Part shown: positions 29,522-36,950 of the stretch, piece by piece
How positions within the stretch are numbered: the stretch's first letter is position 1
Layout: each line of letters opens with the position of its first letter
IMG/VR virus record: IMGVR_UViG_3300044615_001189
Span: 1 to 50,182 of that record
DNA: 50,182 nucleotides
From: a virus
Strand: one strand, 5' to 3'
The notes under the pieces: model-generated
The model's input: only the letters and a program-made list of their open reading frames with translations
The model's database searches: none
Told to the model about the DNA's origin: nothing
Translations under genes and position numbers: made by a program

Positions 29522-29790
29522 TCCCCTCCACCGCCGACCTGCTGGCACAGCGACACCGCGCCACCGATGGCGCGCTGATGGACTGGGCCGACCTCGCCGC
29601 CCTGGTCGAAGCCCCGGGGAAGATCCCCACCCGGCAGCTTCAGGCGCACTGGCACTGCGGCCGGGGCGGCGTGTGCCGCCGCCTCGCTCGCCTCGCGGCA
29701 TCAGGCCTGCTCGAGTACAGCGCCGGCCGGGGGTACTACGAGATCCACCGCCTGGGGCCTGTTACGAAATGCGACAGCCAGGCGGCCTGA
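29518..29790 (+). CDS. Small winged-helix-like DNA-binding protein (90 aa)
   Basis: The segment IPTRQLQAHWHCGRGGVCRRLARLAASGLLEYSAGRGYYEIHRL has the helix-turn-helix plus wing order of small phage regulators. A helical N-terminus (TADLLAQRHRATDGALMDWADLAALVE) precedes it. It is the best candidate in the window for a repressor or activator, but it is not a recognisable CI or Cro. It is translationally coupled to the zinc-ribbon gene. Confidence 0.62.
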   Translation: MIPSTADLLAQRHRATDGALMDWADLAALVEAPGKIPTRQLQAHWHCGRGGVCRRLARLAASGLLEYSAGRGYYEIHRLGPVTKCDSQAA

Positions 29791-29843
29791 CGCTGGCCGG
29801 TGGATAGGTTGTTGGGGACGGCAGGCCGAGCGCGCCACCGTCC
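29760..29843 (+). promoter_or_regulatory. Putative promoter with variant spacing and 5' hairpin
   Basis: TGTTACG (29760-29766), 38 bases, TAGGTT (29805-29810), then a stem GGGACGG / CCGTCCC ending near 29843. Compared with the 29-bp sites, the spacing is longer by almost one helical turn, as at the divergent region (39). The first box is inside the 3' end of the winged-helix gene. Confidence 0.38.
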
Positions 29844-29864
29844 CACCTCTCATCATTCACCGCC

Positions 29865-30053
29865 ATGTCTCTCACCTGCATCACCGCTTGGGCCCTCGCC
29901 CTGCTGCTTCTGCCCATCCTGTTGCTGGCCTGGGCCACCGAGAGCCGCGAGCAACGCGCACGCCGCTGGCGTCGCGCCGGCATGACCCAGCAGGCCATCG
30001 CCGATCGCCTCGGCTGCTCACGCACCACGGTCCGCCGCATGCTGGCCGCCTAG
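29865..30053 (+). CDS. Membrane-anchored helix-turn-helix protein (62 aa)
   Basis: The N-terminus is a single hydrophobic segment (ITAWALALLLLPILLLAWA, about residues 6-24). A basic stretch and a compact HTH (AGMTQQAIADRLGCSRTTVRRML) end the protein. A membrane helix joined directly to a DNA-binding motif is unusual for such a small protein. Its stop overlaps the endolysin stop on the other strand (shared CTAG). It could be a membrane-tethered regulator; the HTH may alternatively be a remnant. Confidence 0.62.
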   Translation: MSLTCITAWALALLLLPILLLAWATESREQRARRWRRAGMTQQAIADRLGCSRTTVRRMLAA

Positions 30054-30493
30054 GGGGCCGGCCACAGCTCCCGAGGATCCTTGCCGGTCACCATCATCCG
30101 GGCCAATCGTTCCGCACGCTGGCCCACCTGCTTGGCCCACCTCGAGTCGAGCATCATGGTCGCCGCCTGCTGGTAGTCGCCCGCCTCGATCGTCGCGAGG
30201 GTGCGCTTGAAGTTCAGCAGGCCCACGACGCCCATGTTGAACGCCATGTCGACCAGCACGCGCTGGCGCACCTCGTTCAGCTTCGCCACCCACGGCAGCG
30301 CGCGGAGCACCTCCGTCTCCATCGCGCCGATGTCGTTCGACAGCAGCATGGCGGACTCGTCGCGGGTGATGCCACGGTCCTCCAGGTTGCGGCCGACGCC
30401 GATCGTCAGCTTGCCGGCGGTGCAGCGGTAGGGCTTGAGGCGCTCCCCCTCGTGGAGGCGGAGCTGCCTCACCATCGCCTGGCGGTCGACCAT
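30050..30493 (-). CDS. Endolysin, T4-type lysozyme (GH24) (147 aa)
   Basis: It cleaves peptidoglycan glycan strands. E15 (LRLHEGERLKPYR), C24 and T30 (CTAGKLTIGVG) keep the E-(8)-D/C-(5)-T spacing of GH24, with Cys replacing the T4 Asp as in many phage relatives. NEVRQRVLVDMAFNMGVVGLLNF is the conserved core helix. There is no signal peptide or N-terminal membrane anchor, so a holin is needed for release. It is the last gene of the late block and shares a base with the stop of the small membrane protein. Confidence 0.93.
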   Translation of the reverse strand: MVDRQAMVRQLRLHEGERLKPYRCTAGKLTIGVGRNLEDRGITRDESAMLLSNDIGAMETEVLRALPWVAKLNEVRQRVLVDMAFNMGVVGLLNFKRTLATIEAGDYQQAATMMLDSRWAKQVGQRAERLARMMVTGKDPRELWPAP

Positions 30494-30654
30494 CAGCGAC
30501 GGCCGGACCGGAAGGGGAAGGCCTGCTGGGCGGCCCTGAGGATCAGCTGCAGCACGCTGTTGCTCTTCAGGCTGCTCATGCCGATGATCTCGCTGGCGAC
30601 GAACAGCGCCAGGCCGATGTACTGGGTGTAGTGGGGATCCACGATCGTTTCCAT
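30493..30654 (-). CDS. Small membrane protein before endolysin, holin candidate (53 aa)
   Basis: The reading frame (ATG at 30654) gives METIVDPHYTQYIGLALFVASEIIGMS, then LKSNSVLQLILRAAQQAF and a basic end. One hydrophobic helix is followed by an amphipathic helix and a charged C-terminus, which suits a small holin or pinholin. Similar short proteins (I/V-A-S-E-I-I-G-M-S-x-L-K-x-N-S-V-L-Q) are familiar from cyanophages, so this also hints at the host. The function is inferred from topology and from coupling to the endolysin start. Confidence 0.7.
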   Translation of the reverse strand: METIVDPHYTQYIGLALFVASEIIGMSSLKSNSVLQLILRAAQQAFPFRSGRR

Positions 30655-30670
30655 GATGATCGCCTCCAGG

Positions 30671-31216
30671 TTAGACGTAGTGCAGGTAGGTGCTCAGGAT
30701 CCACTTCGAGCCTGAGACAGGCGGGCGGCCGGCGTGAAGCCAGGGCCAGAGGGGCGGGAAGAGGACGGCGGTGCCGGCCCGCGGCTGGATGGTCTGCCCC
30801 CAGCCGGGGAACTCCGTCGCGCCGCCTTCCTCCACGTCGTTGAGGTAGATCAGGGCCGCGAGGAACCGCCGGGCGCTGGCGTGGTCGCCCACGTCCACGT
30901 GCTCCGGGAACTGGTCGTCGCCGCCGGGGCGGTAGCGCTTGATCCGCAGCTCCTCGAACGCCAGATCGGCGGGCCACTGTGCGGGGCTGATCTGTAGGTC
31001 GCGGCTGTAGAGCTCGAACAGCGGCAAGATCGCCTCGAACGCCTGCTCGTGGCCCTGCTGCCAAGACTGGGTGAGGTTGAGCTCGGTGAAGCGCGGCGCG
31101 GCCGGGTCAGCCTCGGCGCGGCCCACGTGCTCCGCCTCCAGGGCCTCGAAGCCGGTGATCAGCTGGCGGCACAGCACGGCCGGCAGCGCCCTGGGGTAGA
31201 CGCGGATCAGGTCCAT
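30671..31216 (-). CDS. 2-oxoglutarate/Fe(II) oxygenase, prolyl hydroxylase type (181 aa)
   Basis: The metal triad is visible: H106-x-D108 (PEHVDVGDH) and H161 (WPWLHAGRPP), with the GGATEFP turn near 131-137 and a basic residue after H161 to hold 2-oxoglutarate. The pattern is the P4H-type family common in cyanophages. The ATG at 31216 shares a base with the stop of the C39-like gene. The substrate is unknown. Its place in the lysis end of the late block suggests a protein or wall-related target, but this is inference. Confidence 0.85.
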   Translation of the reverse strand: MDLIRVYPRALPAVLCRQLITGFEALEAEHVGRAEADPAAPRFTELNLTQSWQQGHEQAFEAILPLFELYSRDLQISPAQWPADLAFEELRIKRYRPGGDDQFPEHVDVGDHASARRFLAALIYLNDVEEGGATEFPGWGQTIQPRAGTAVLFPPLWPWLHAGRPPVSGSKWILSTYLHYV

Positions 31217-31923
31217 CAGGCTGCCGCCTTCGCGATGATCGCCCAGCCGGTGCCGGGCCCCTCCACCATCCACCGTGGCCCGAGGTTCCGCTTCGAGTAC
31301 CGCAGCCGTGGGCCCCAGTTGTTGATGTAGCCGCCGTTCACCAGGTCGAGATCGCCGAAGGGATCGTGGACGATCAGCGCGGTGTCGGTGTAGCCGATGA
31401 CGCAGATCCAGTGGCCGCCGCCGACCGGCCGGCCGACAGGCCCACGGTGAAGGATGCCGATCGGGACCGGGAAGCCGGCGTCGATCTGCCGCTGGATCGT
31501 CAGCCAGTCCGCGCCATGGCTGAGGCTGGCGTTGACGCCGAACGACTGGAGCGCCTTGAGCTGGCTCACGCTGTCGGTGGTGTCGCCGTAGCGCAGCACC
31601 CGGCCGAGGTAGGCATCATCGCCGTTGGGGCCCTGGAGCGTGCCCGGGCGGATCGCCTCGAGGAGCATCGCGCAAGAGCTGGAGAAGCACATGCGCAGCG
31701 CGTGCGCCGTCTGGCTGTCGCGCTGGCTGTAGTAGGGGACGCGGAGGGGGTTGGTGATCTCGCGGGTGGTCTGCTGCAGGCCCGCTGCCTTCCAGGTCTC
31801 GTACCAGGCCGCGTCGTCCTTCTTCAGGCTGGCGGGCACAGTCTCCCAGAGTTGCTGCACCGCCGCCCGCTGGTGAAGGAGGTCCTTCCAGTGCTCGAAG
31901 AAGGGGATGATGTCGTCGATCAT
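31216..31923 (-). CDS. C39-like papain-fold peptidase (235 aa)
   Basis: Q67 (YYSQRDS) supplies the oxyanion position and C79 (MCFSSSCAMLLEAI) the nucleophile. H is in GGGHWICVIGY and D in IVHDPFGD. These fit the peptidase C39_2 family. The N-terminal ~60 residues are a helical region. It may process a phage protein or cut peptidoglycan cross-links together with the lysozyme. The ATG overlaps the coiled-coil/TM gene by four bases. Confidence 0.82.
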   Translation of the reverse strand: MIDDIIPFFEHWKDLLHQRAAVQQLWETVPASLKKDDAAWYETWKAAGLQQTTREITNPLRVPYYSQRDSQTAHALRMCFSSSCAMLLEAIRPGTLQGPNGDDAYLGRVLRYGDTTDSVSQLKALQSFGVNASLSHGADWLTIQRQIDAGFPVPIGILHRGPVGRPVGGGHWICVIGYTDTALIVHDPFGDLDLVNGGYINNWGPRLRYSKRNLGPRWMVEGPGTGWAIIAKAAA

Positions 31924-32201
31924 CTGGGGTGCTCGACGCGGGCTGGCCCGAACTCTAGGCGGGGGGCGGCCATCGTCACCAGGATGGGCATGATGATGCT
32001 GATCACCACGGCAAGGATCACGCCCTGGGCTATGCGCTGCTCGGCCTTGTTCAAGCGGCGGAACGCCTCGGCGATGTCGGATTGGCTTGTCTGCACGGTC
32101 AGGAGCATCCCCTCGATCTTGCCCTCCAGCTTGCCGATGGCGCGAAGGATGTCGCCATGGCTGACGTCGTGCTGCTCGGGCATGGGAAGGCCGTCCATCA
32201 T
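31920..32201 (-). CDS. Coiled-coil plus membrane-helix protein, XhlA-like (93 aa)
   Basis: The N-terminal half is a charged coiled coil (HGDILRAIGKLEGKIEGMLLTVQTSQSDIAEAFRRLNKAEQ). It is followed by one membrane helix (about residues 58-78, VILAVVISIIMPILVTMAA) and a short tail. This is the topology of XhlA-type lysis accessory proteins. Together with the 53-aa membrane protein it could form the holin system. The alternative is a tail-associated membrane protein. Confidence 0.65.
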   Translation of the reverse strand: MMDGLPMPEQHDVSHGDILRAIGKLEGKIEGMLLTVQTSQSDIAEAFRRLNKAEQRIAQGVILAVVISIIMPILVTMAAPRLEFGPARVEHPR

Positions 32202-32209
32202 GGGGGAGT

Positions 32210-33637
32210 CTATTTCAGCCGCCAGTACTCCGGACTGCGGCCGTAGTAGCTGGCGTAGCTGCCGGGCGACGCGACCCAGGAGAAGGTGCCACGGCTGGAG
32301 CTGTTGCTGATGATCGAACCATCGTTCTGCACGATGCCGATGTGGGGATAGGGAGGGCTGCCGTTGTCGCGCATGATCGCGATGGCACCAGGCTCAGGGC
32401 CTGAGAGGAGAGTGCCGCCGCCGGCGGCGAGCGCCGCCCGGGCGTTGGGCACGTAGTTGCTGCTGCCCCAGGGCGGCGTGATGCCGGCGTTCCTGAGTAC
32501 CTTGTTCACGGCGTAGACGCAAGCGTTGTTGCCGCCGTCGGGGCCGCCACGGGTGTTGATTCCGCGCGCGCGGGAGGCGGCACTGGACAGCGCTGCAGCC
32601 TTGCGGGTTGGCGGGAGGCCGTCGTTCGCGCCGCGGCCCGTCGCCCACCCGTCGTTCTCGTCGCCCTGCGTGCCGCACTCGATCGAGCTGGTGTAGCCGC
32701 CGCTGCCCGACAGGTCGTGAGTGACGGACTTCACGTTCCAGGTGCCGTCCACCTCCGGGCGGAAGCCCTGCAGGGTGATGAGCCCCTCGGCGTTCAGCTC
32801 CGGCCGGCCCGGCATCGTGATCGACACCCGCACCTCGCCGGCGCGGAGGGACTGGAGGCGGCTGTCGGCGGCCTTCTGCGCCTCCGCCTGGGAGGGGTAG
32901 AGCTGGCGCTCCTCGAACGCCGGCAGGCCTCCGGCATCCGCCCCGGCCGAGAGGGTCTTCTCCTTCTGGGTGGTGCGATCGAGGTAGCGGGCGTTGACCT
33001 TGCCGTAGGCACCCCGGTTCTTCAGGTTCGCCCGCCAGGTGGTCACGTCGGTGGGCTTGAGGGTGATCGTCGCGCCGGCCTGCCCCTCGCCCCGTGGCAC
33101 CAGCACCAGCTTGCCGTCGGCGGGCTTGATGGTCGCCTTGTACTTCTCCGCCAGGCGGGTGAGGAAGGCCTGGTCGCTCTCGTTGGTCTGGTCCTCGTGC
33201 TTGATCTGCGTGCTGGCCAGGCTGCCCTTGATCACCACCTGGAGGCCGTTGCGCTTCCCGATCTCCTGCGCCACCGCGCCGAGTGTCTTGCCGTGCCAGC
33301 TCTGGGACCGCTGCTCCTTCACCAGCTCCGGCGCGGTCTGGGCGGCGGTGGCCTTGATCACCATGCTCCGGGGCCCGCCGGAGAGGTCGATGTCATCGAC
33401 CGCGAAGGAGCCCATGTAGACCGGCAGCTTGCCGCCGGTGCTGTAGCCCAGCCAGACCTTCAGCCATGCGCCGCTGCGGGGCACCGGAACCTGGCTGGCG
33501 CGATCGTCGAGGGTGATCTCCAGGCTGTCGCTCGTCTGCCCCGCCTCGTCGGTGATCCGCAGCGACACCAGCCGATCCGCCACCGCGCGGGTGACGTCAT
33601 CGCCATCGGCCACGATGCGGAAGGCTGGGGTGGTCAT
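32210..33637 (-). CDS. D: Late control D / tail hub protein with fused C-terminal peptidase domain (475 aa)
   Basis: Residues 1 to about 330 follow the P2 gpD (gp27-like hub) pattern: TTPAFRIVADGDDVTRAVADRL, then SQSWHGKTLGAVAQEIGKRNGL, and LITLQGFRPEVDGTWNVKSVTHDLSGSGGYT. After a linker, residues 364-475 form an extra domain with C373 (NNACVYAVNKVL), PGAIAIMRDN and H432 (YPHIGIVQNDG). This resembles NlpC/P60- or CHAP-like peptidoglycan hydrolases. Ordinary gpD lacks it. It probably opens the cell wall during DNA injection. Confidence 0.82.
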   Translation of the reverse strand: MTTPAFRIVADGDDVTRAVADRLVSLRITDEAGQTSDSLEITLDDRASQVPVPRSGAWLKVWLGYSTGGKLPVYMGSFAVDDIDLSGGPRSMVIKATAAQTAPELVKEQRSQSWHGKTLGAVAQEIGKRNGLQVVIKGSLASTQIKHEDQTNESDQAFLTRLAEKYKATIKPADGKLVLVPRGEGQAGATITLKPTDVTTWRANLKNRGAYGKVNARYLDRTTQKEKTLSAGADAGGLPAFEERQLYPSQAEAQKAADSRLQSLRAGEVRVSITMPGRPELNAEGLITLQGFRPEVDGTWNVKSVTHDLSGSGGYTSSIECGTQGDENDGWATGRGANDGLPPTRKAAALSSAASRARGINTRGGPDGGNNACVYAVNKVLRNAGITPPWGSSNYVPNARAALAAGGGTLLSGPEPGAIAIMRDNGSPPYPHIGIVQNDGSIISNSSSRGTFSWVASPGSYASYYGRSPEYWRLK

Positions 33638-33843
33638 GTGCTCCAGATGCGCAGCGTCTCGGTCGCCTGCGGCTGCGGCAGATCCGGGAGCTCGAGGACG
33701 AGGCCCTGCGGCAGGATCGGCAGCAGGTCCGCCAGGTCGCGGTTCACCGCCATCACCGCCTCGACGGTGCCCTGCGTGCGGCCGTAGAAGCGGTGGCAGA
33801 TGGCGTCCAGCTCATCGAACTGGCGGGTGATGTACTGGGTCAT
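33634..33843 (-). CDS. X: Tail protein X, LysM-like (69 aa)
   Basis: It begins MTQYITRQFDELDAICHRFYGRTQGTVEAVMAVN and has the short LysM-like fold of P2 gpX, ending LPQGLVLELPDL. Four-base overlaps on both sides (with D and U) keep the P2 gene order U-X-D. It probably works in assembly of the baseplate hub. Confidence 0.85.
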   Translation of the reverse strand: MTQYITRQFDELDAICHRFYGRTQGTVEAVMAVNRDLADLLPILPQGLVLELPDLPQPQATETLRIWST

Positions 33844-34754
33844 GGCTGCACCAGCTGGCGGACGGACTGGGTGACGAAGGGATCGACATCCAGGATGGTC
33901 GAGATGGTGGCGGCGTTGCTGATCAGGCTGCCGAGCGCCTGGCCGTTCACGGTGCTGCCGCCGAGGGTGTTGAGCATGGCGGTGGTGGCGGGCCGCAGCG
34001 CCTGCAGCGCGACGCTCATCGCCGGCGCGCCGCGGCCGAGGGCCATCTGCTGGACCATCTGCGCCGCGCTGATCCCAACCTGCCCCCAGATCCCTTGCTG
34101 CGGGATGGAGAGGCCAGCGAGGCCGAAGGCGTTGAGCGCCGCGCCGACGTAGTTGCCGCTGGCGAGCGAGCCGGCGATCGCCGCGAGCTGGCCGATGTTG
34201 AAGCCCGCGCCCCGGGCGGCCTCCACCACGGGTGCTGCAATGCCGGAGACGACCGCCGCGGCGGAGCCGGCCCCGGTGAACTGCGCCAGGCTGGCGACGG
34301 CCGGCAGCGCAGCACCGGCGGCGGTGATGCCCGCGACACTGCCGGGTGCTGCCGCTGCCCCGGGGTTGTCGTCGCCGTAACGGGTCAGCTCCAGGGAGAA
34401 GGTGATCGCGCGGGCGGCACCGTTGCTGAGGAAGGTGGACTGCCCCTCGCGCACGCGCCGGAGCGCCCACTTCCCGTGGACGCGGCCGAGGCCATCGGTG
34501 AGCATCAGCGGCTCGCCCTTCACCGCCAGGTCGCGGAGCTGCTGCATCGTGCCCTGCTTACCGCTGAAGCCGGGGTAGAGGGTGCCATCGAGGGTGATGG
34601 CCTGCTCGCCGGGGCCGAGGAACTGCGCGGCGGGCTCGCGCAGCAGCCGCTCCTGCACCTCCCACCGGTAGTCGGCGGTGCGCTCCAGGGTCTGCGGTGC
34701 GCCGTTCGCCAGGGTGAACTGGAAGTCGCCGAGCTGGAAGAGTGCGCTGGCCAT
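33840..34754 (-). CDS. U: Tail protein U, P2-like (304 aa)
   Basis: The first ~135 residues match gpU (LGDFQFTLANGAPQTLERTADYRWEVQERLLREP, then LDGTLYPGFSGKQGTMQQLRDLAVKGEPLML and GKWALRRVREGQS). A long Ala/Gly-rich C-terminal extension of ~160 residues, absent from short gpU proteins, follows and may contact the tube or tape measure. It lies between tape measure and X as in P2. Confidence 0.82.
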   Translation of the reverse strand: MASALFQLGDFQFTLANGAPQTLERTADYRWEVQERLLREPAAQFLGPGEQAITLDGTLYPGFSGKQGTMQQLRDLAVKGEPLMLTDGLGRVHGKWALRRVREGQSTFLSNGAARAITFSLELTRYGDDNPGAAAAPGSVAGITAAGAALPAVASLAQFTGAGSAAAVVSGIAAPVVEAARGAGFNIGQLAAIAGSLASGNYVGAALNAFGLAGLSIPQQGIWGQVGISAAQMVQQMALGRGAPAMSVALQALRPATTAMLNTLGGSTVNGQALGSLISNAATISTILDVDPFVTQSVRQLVQP

Positions 34755-34759
34755 GGTCG

Positions 34760-36799
34760 TCAGTCGTTGAGGGCGAGGCGGTAGGTGGAGGCCATGCTGC
34801 GCTGGAACTCATCGAGCGCATCGAGCACCGCCGCGCGGATGTCGGGGCCGTTGCCGCTGGGGGCGTTGATGGTGATGCCCCCCGCGTTGAAGGTGATGGC
34901 CCTGGAGCCTGAGGCTGCGGCGCGGGGGACGCGGGGGATGATGCGGCCGGAGCGATCGGGGCGGAAGATCTCGGGCCGCCGCTCGCCCACCAGGTAGTCC
35001 ATGCCGGCGAGGACGCGACCGCCGAGGGCGCGGGGCTGCGGGGTGGGTCCGACCGCGACTGGAGCAGCAGGCGCGGCCCCGCCGCCGCCGCCGCCGGAGA
35101 CCATCGAGCCGATGCGCTGCACGGCACCGCCGACCCAGGAGAAGAGGGCCCCGGCGCGGGCCTTCAGGCCGTCGATGATGCTGCCGATGATCCGCTGGCC
35201 GATGCCGCTGCCGGTGAACAGGTTGATGATCAGCGCCGGGATGGGGGCGAACACGGCAAGCATCTGCTGGCCGGTGCGGATCGTGGCTTGGATCACCGCC
35301 TGCCAGAGGCGGGAGAAGAGACCGGGGATCGAGGACCAGTTGCGGATCACCACGTAGGCCAGGGCGGCGACACCACCGATCGCGGCGGCTACTGCACCGA
35401 TGGGCGGGATCACCAGCGCGAACACGGTGCCGAGGCCGGCGATCACCGGGAACGCGGTCGCCGCGGCCCCGATGGCAGTGGCAATGGTGCCGATCGCGCC
35501 AACCACACCAGCGATCACCGGCAGCACCAGCACCAGGCCCGCCAGTGCGCCGCCGATCGCCACAACCCCGGTCATCAGGCCAGGGTTTGCCGCTGCCCAG
35601 CTGGCGATCCCCTCCACCACCGGCGTGATGAACTCCGCGATGCGGGTGAGCGGCGGCAGCAGCGCAGTGCCGACCGTGATGCCCAGCCGCTGCGCGCTGT
35701 TCTGGAAGCTCGCCAGCGTGCCCTGGAACGTCCCCAGGCTGCGCTGGTAGTCCTTCTCCACCGTGCCGGCTGCAGCACTGCCACCGGCATCAGCCTTCAG
35801 CTTCGCGTACTCCTGCCGGTACTTCATCAGGGACATCAGGCCCAGCTTCGCTTCCTTGTCGCCGAAGATCTGGGAGAGCTTGAACACGTCGCCGCCGGTG
35901 ACGCGCTGCAACTCCGCCAGCGCCGCCTCCATCGGGTTGATGCCCTTCGCCTTGGCGTTCTTCAGCACCTGCTCGATGTTGACGCCGAACTTGCTGAAGT
36001 TCTTCACCGCATCCGGTGCGGTCATCTTCAGCATCGCGTCCGTGAGGCGCGTCGCTGCAGCGCCTGCATCCGGCGCGTCCTTCCGCACCATCTGCATCAT
36101 CGCCGCGAGCGACACCGCACCCTGCCGGCCCTGGATGCCGAGCGTCCCCGCCGCGGCGGCGATGGTGGGCATGAACTGCGCCATGTCCTTCAGCTCGAAC
36201 GCGCCCGCCTTGCCGGCGAACGCGAGCGCATCGAACGTTGCCTTCAGCTCCGTCGGCCGGATCTTCAGCGCGTTCTGCAGCTGGAAGCCAGTCTTGGTGA
36301 CGTCCAGCAGATCGGAGTTGGTGGCGGTCGCCACCTTGCCCAGCGCCTCCATCGAGGCGACGGCATCCTTCAGCTCCAGGCCCTGGGCCACCAGATCCTG
36401 GATGCCCTGCGCCAGCTTCTCCGGCGCGAGGTTGGTCATGTTCCGGCTGCTGAGCCGCAGCACCTCCGTGCTCAGCCCCTTCAGCTCCACCGCGCCCACG
36501 TTGGCGGTCTTGCCGATGTCGCTCAGCACCGCCTCGAAGCTGGCGGCGGCTTTGATGCTGGCCCCGAGCGCCACCGTGATGCCCGTCGCGCCGATGGCAG
36601 CCTGCTGCCACATTGCGCTGTCGAACATCCCCTTGAAGCCCTTGCGGCCGGCGATCGCCGCATCGTTCATCGTGCGGCTGACGTTCCGCCCGAAGGACGA
36701 CACCTGGAATTGTGCAGCCTTGATCGACTTGCCCAGGCTGGCCGCAACCTTGCCGCCGATCTCAACGGTGATCTTCTGTGGCCCGCTGCCGCCGATCAT
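34760..36799 (-). CDS. T: Tape measure protein (679 aa)
   Basis: The TP901-type N-terminal region (ASFEAVLSDIGKTANVGAVELKGLSTEVLRLS, then PTELKATFDALAFAGKAGAFELKDMAQFMPTIAAAAG) is followed by several hydrophobic helices (about residues 405-500). A Gly-rich end carries RALGGRVLAGMDYLVGERRPEIFRP. Its length sets tail length; about 679 residues suggests a tail near 100 nm by the usual 1.5 Å per residue rule. It overlaps the E' gene by four bases. Confidence 0.9.
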   Translation of the reverse strand: MIGGSGPQKITVEIGGKVAASLGKSIKAAQFQVSSFGRNVSRTMNDAAIAGRKGFKGMFDSAMWQQAAIGATGITVALGASIKAAASFEAVLSDIGKTANVGAVELKGLSTEVLRLSSRNMTNLAPEKLAQGIQDLVAQGLELKDAVASMEALGKVATATNSDLLDVTKTGFQLQNALKIRPTELKATFDALAFAGKAGAFELKDMAQFMPTIAAAAGTLGIQGRQGAVSLAAMMQMVRKDAPDAGAAATRLTDAMLKMTAPDAVKNFSKFGVNIEQVLKNAKAKGINPMEAALAELQRVTGGDVFKLSQIFGDKEAKLGLMSLMKYRQEYAKLKADAGGSAAAGTVEKDYQRSLGTFQGTLASFQNSAQRLGITVGTALLPPLTRIAEFITPVVEGIASWAAANPGLMTGVVAIGGALAGLVLVLPVIAGVVGAIGTIATAIGAAATAFPVIAGLGTVFALVIPPIGAVAAAIGGVAALAYVVIRNWSSIPGLFSRLWQAVIQATIRTGQQMLAVFAPIPALIINLFTGSGIGQRIIGSIIDGLKARAGALFSWVGGAVQRIGSMVSGGGGGGAAPAAPVAVGPTPQPRALGGRVLAGMDYLVGERRPEIFRPDRSGRIIPRVPRAAASGSRAITFNAGGITINAPSGNGPDIRAAVLDALDEFQRSMASTYRLALND

Positions 36800-36948
36800 G
36801 TCTTCAACGCCTCCGCGATCCCATTCTCAACCACCTCGGCCTGATCGAACCAGGCCCAGAAGTCATCGAGCTCCAGGTCCAGCAGTTCGGCCAGGCCCCA
36901 GCCGGTTGCCTTCGCCAGGATGATGACCGCCCGGCGAAGGTCGTCCAC
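36796..36948 (-). CDS. Tail assembly protein E' / GpE-like (50 aa)
   Basis: This short frame gives VDDLRRAVIILAKATGWGLAELLDLELDDFWAWFDQAE, the typical GpE/E' helix pair with Trp-rich end. It lies in the -1 frame relative to E. In P2 it is made as an E-E' fusion by ribosomal frameshifting. Here a GTG (36948) just after the E stop could also start it separately. No classic heptamer slippery site was found upstream. Confidence 0.75.
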   Translation of the reverse strand: MDDLRRAVIILAKATGWGLAELLDLELDDFWAWFDQAEVVENGIAEALKT

Positions 36949-36950
36949 TG

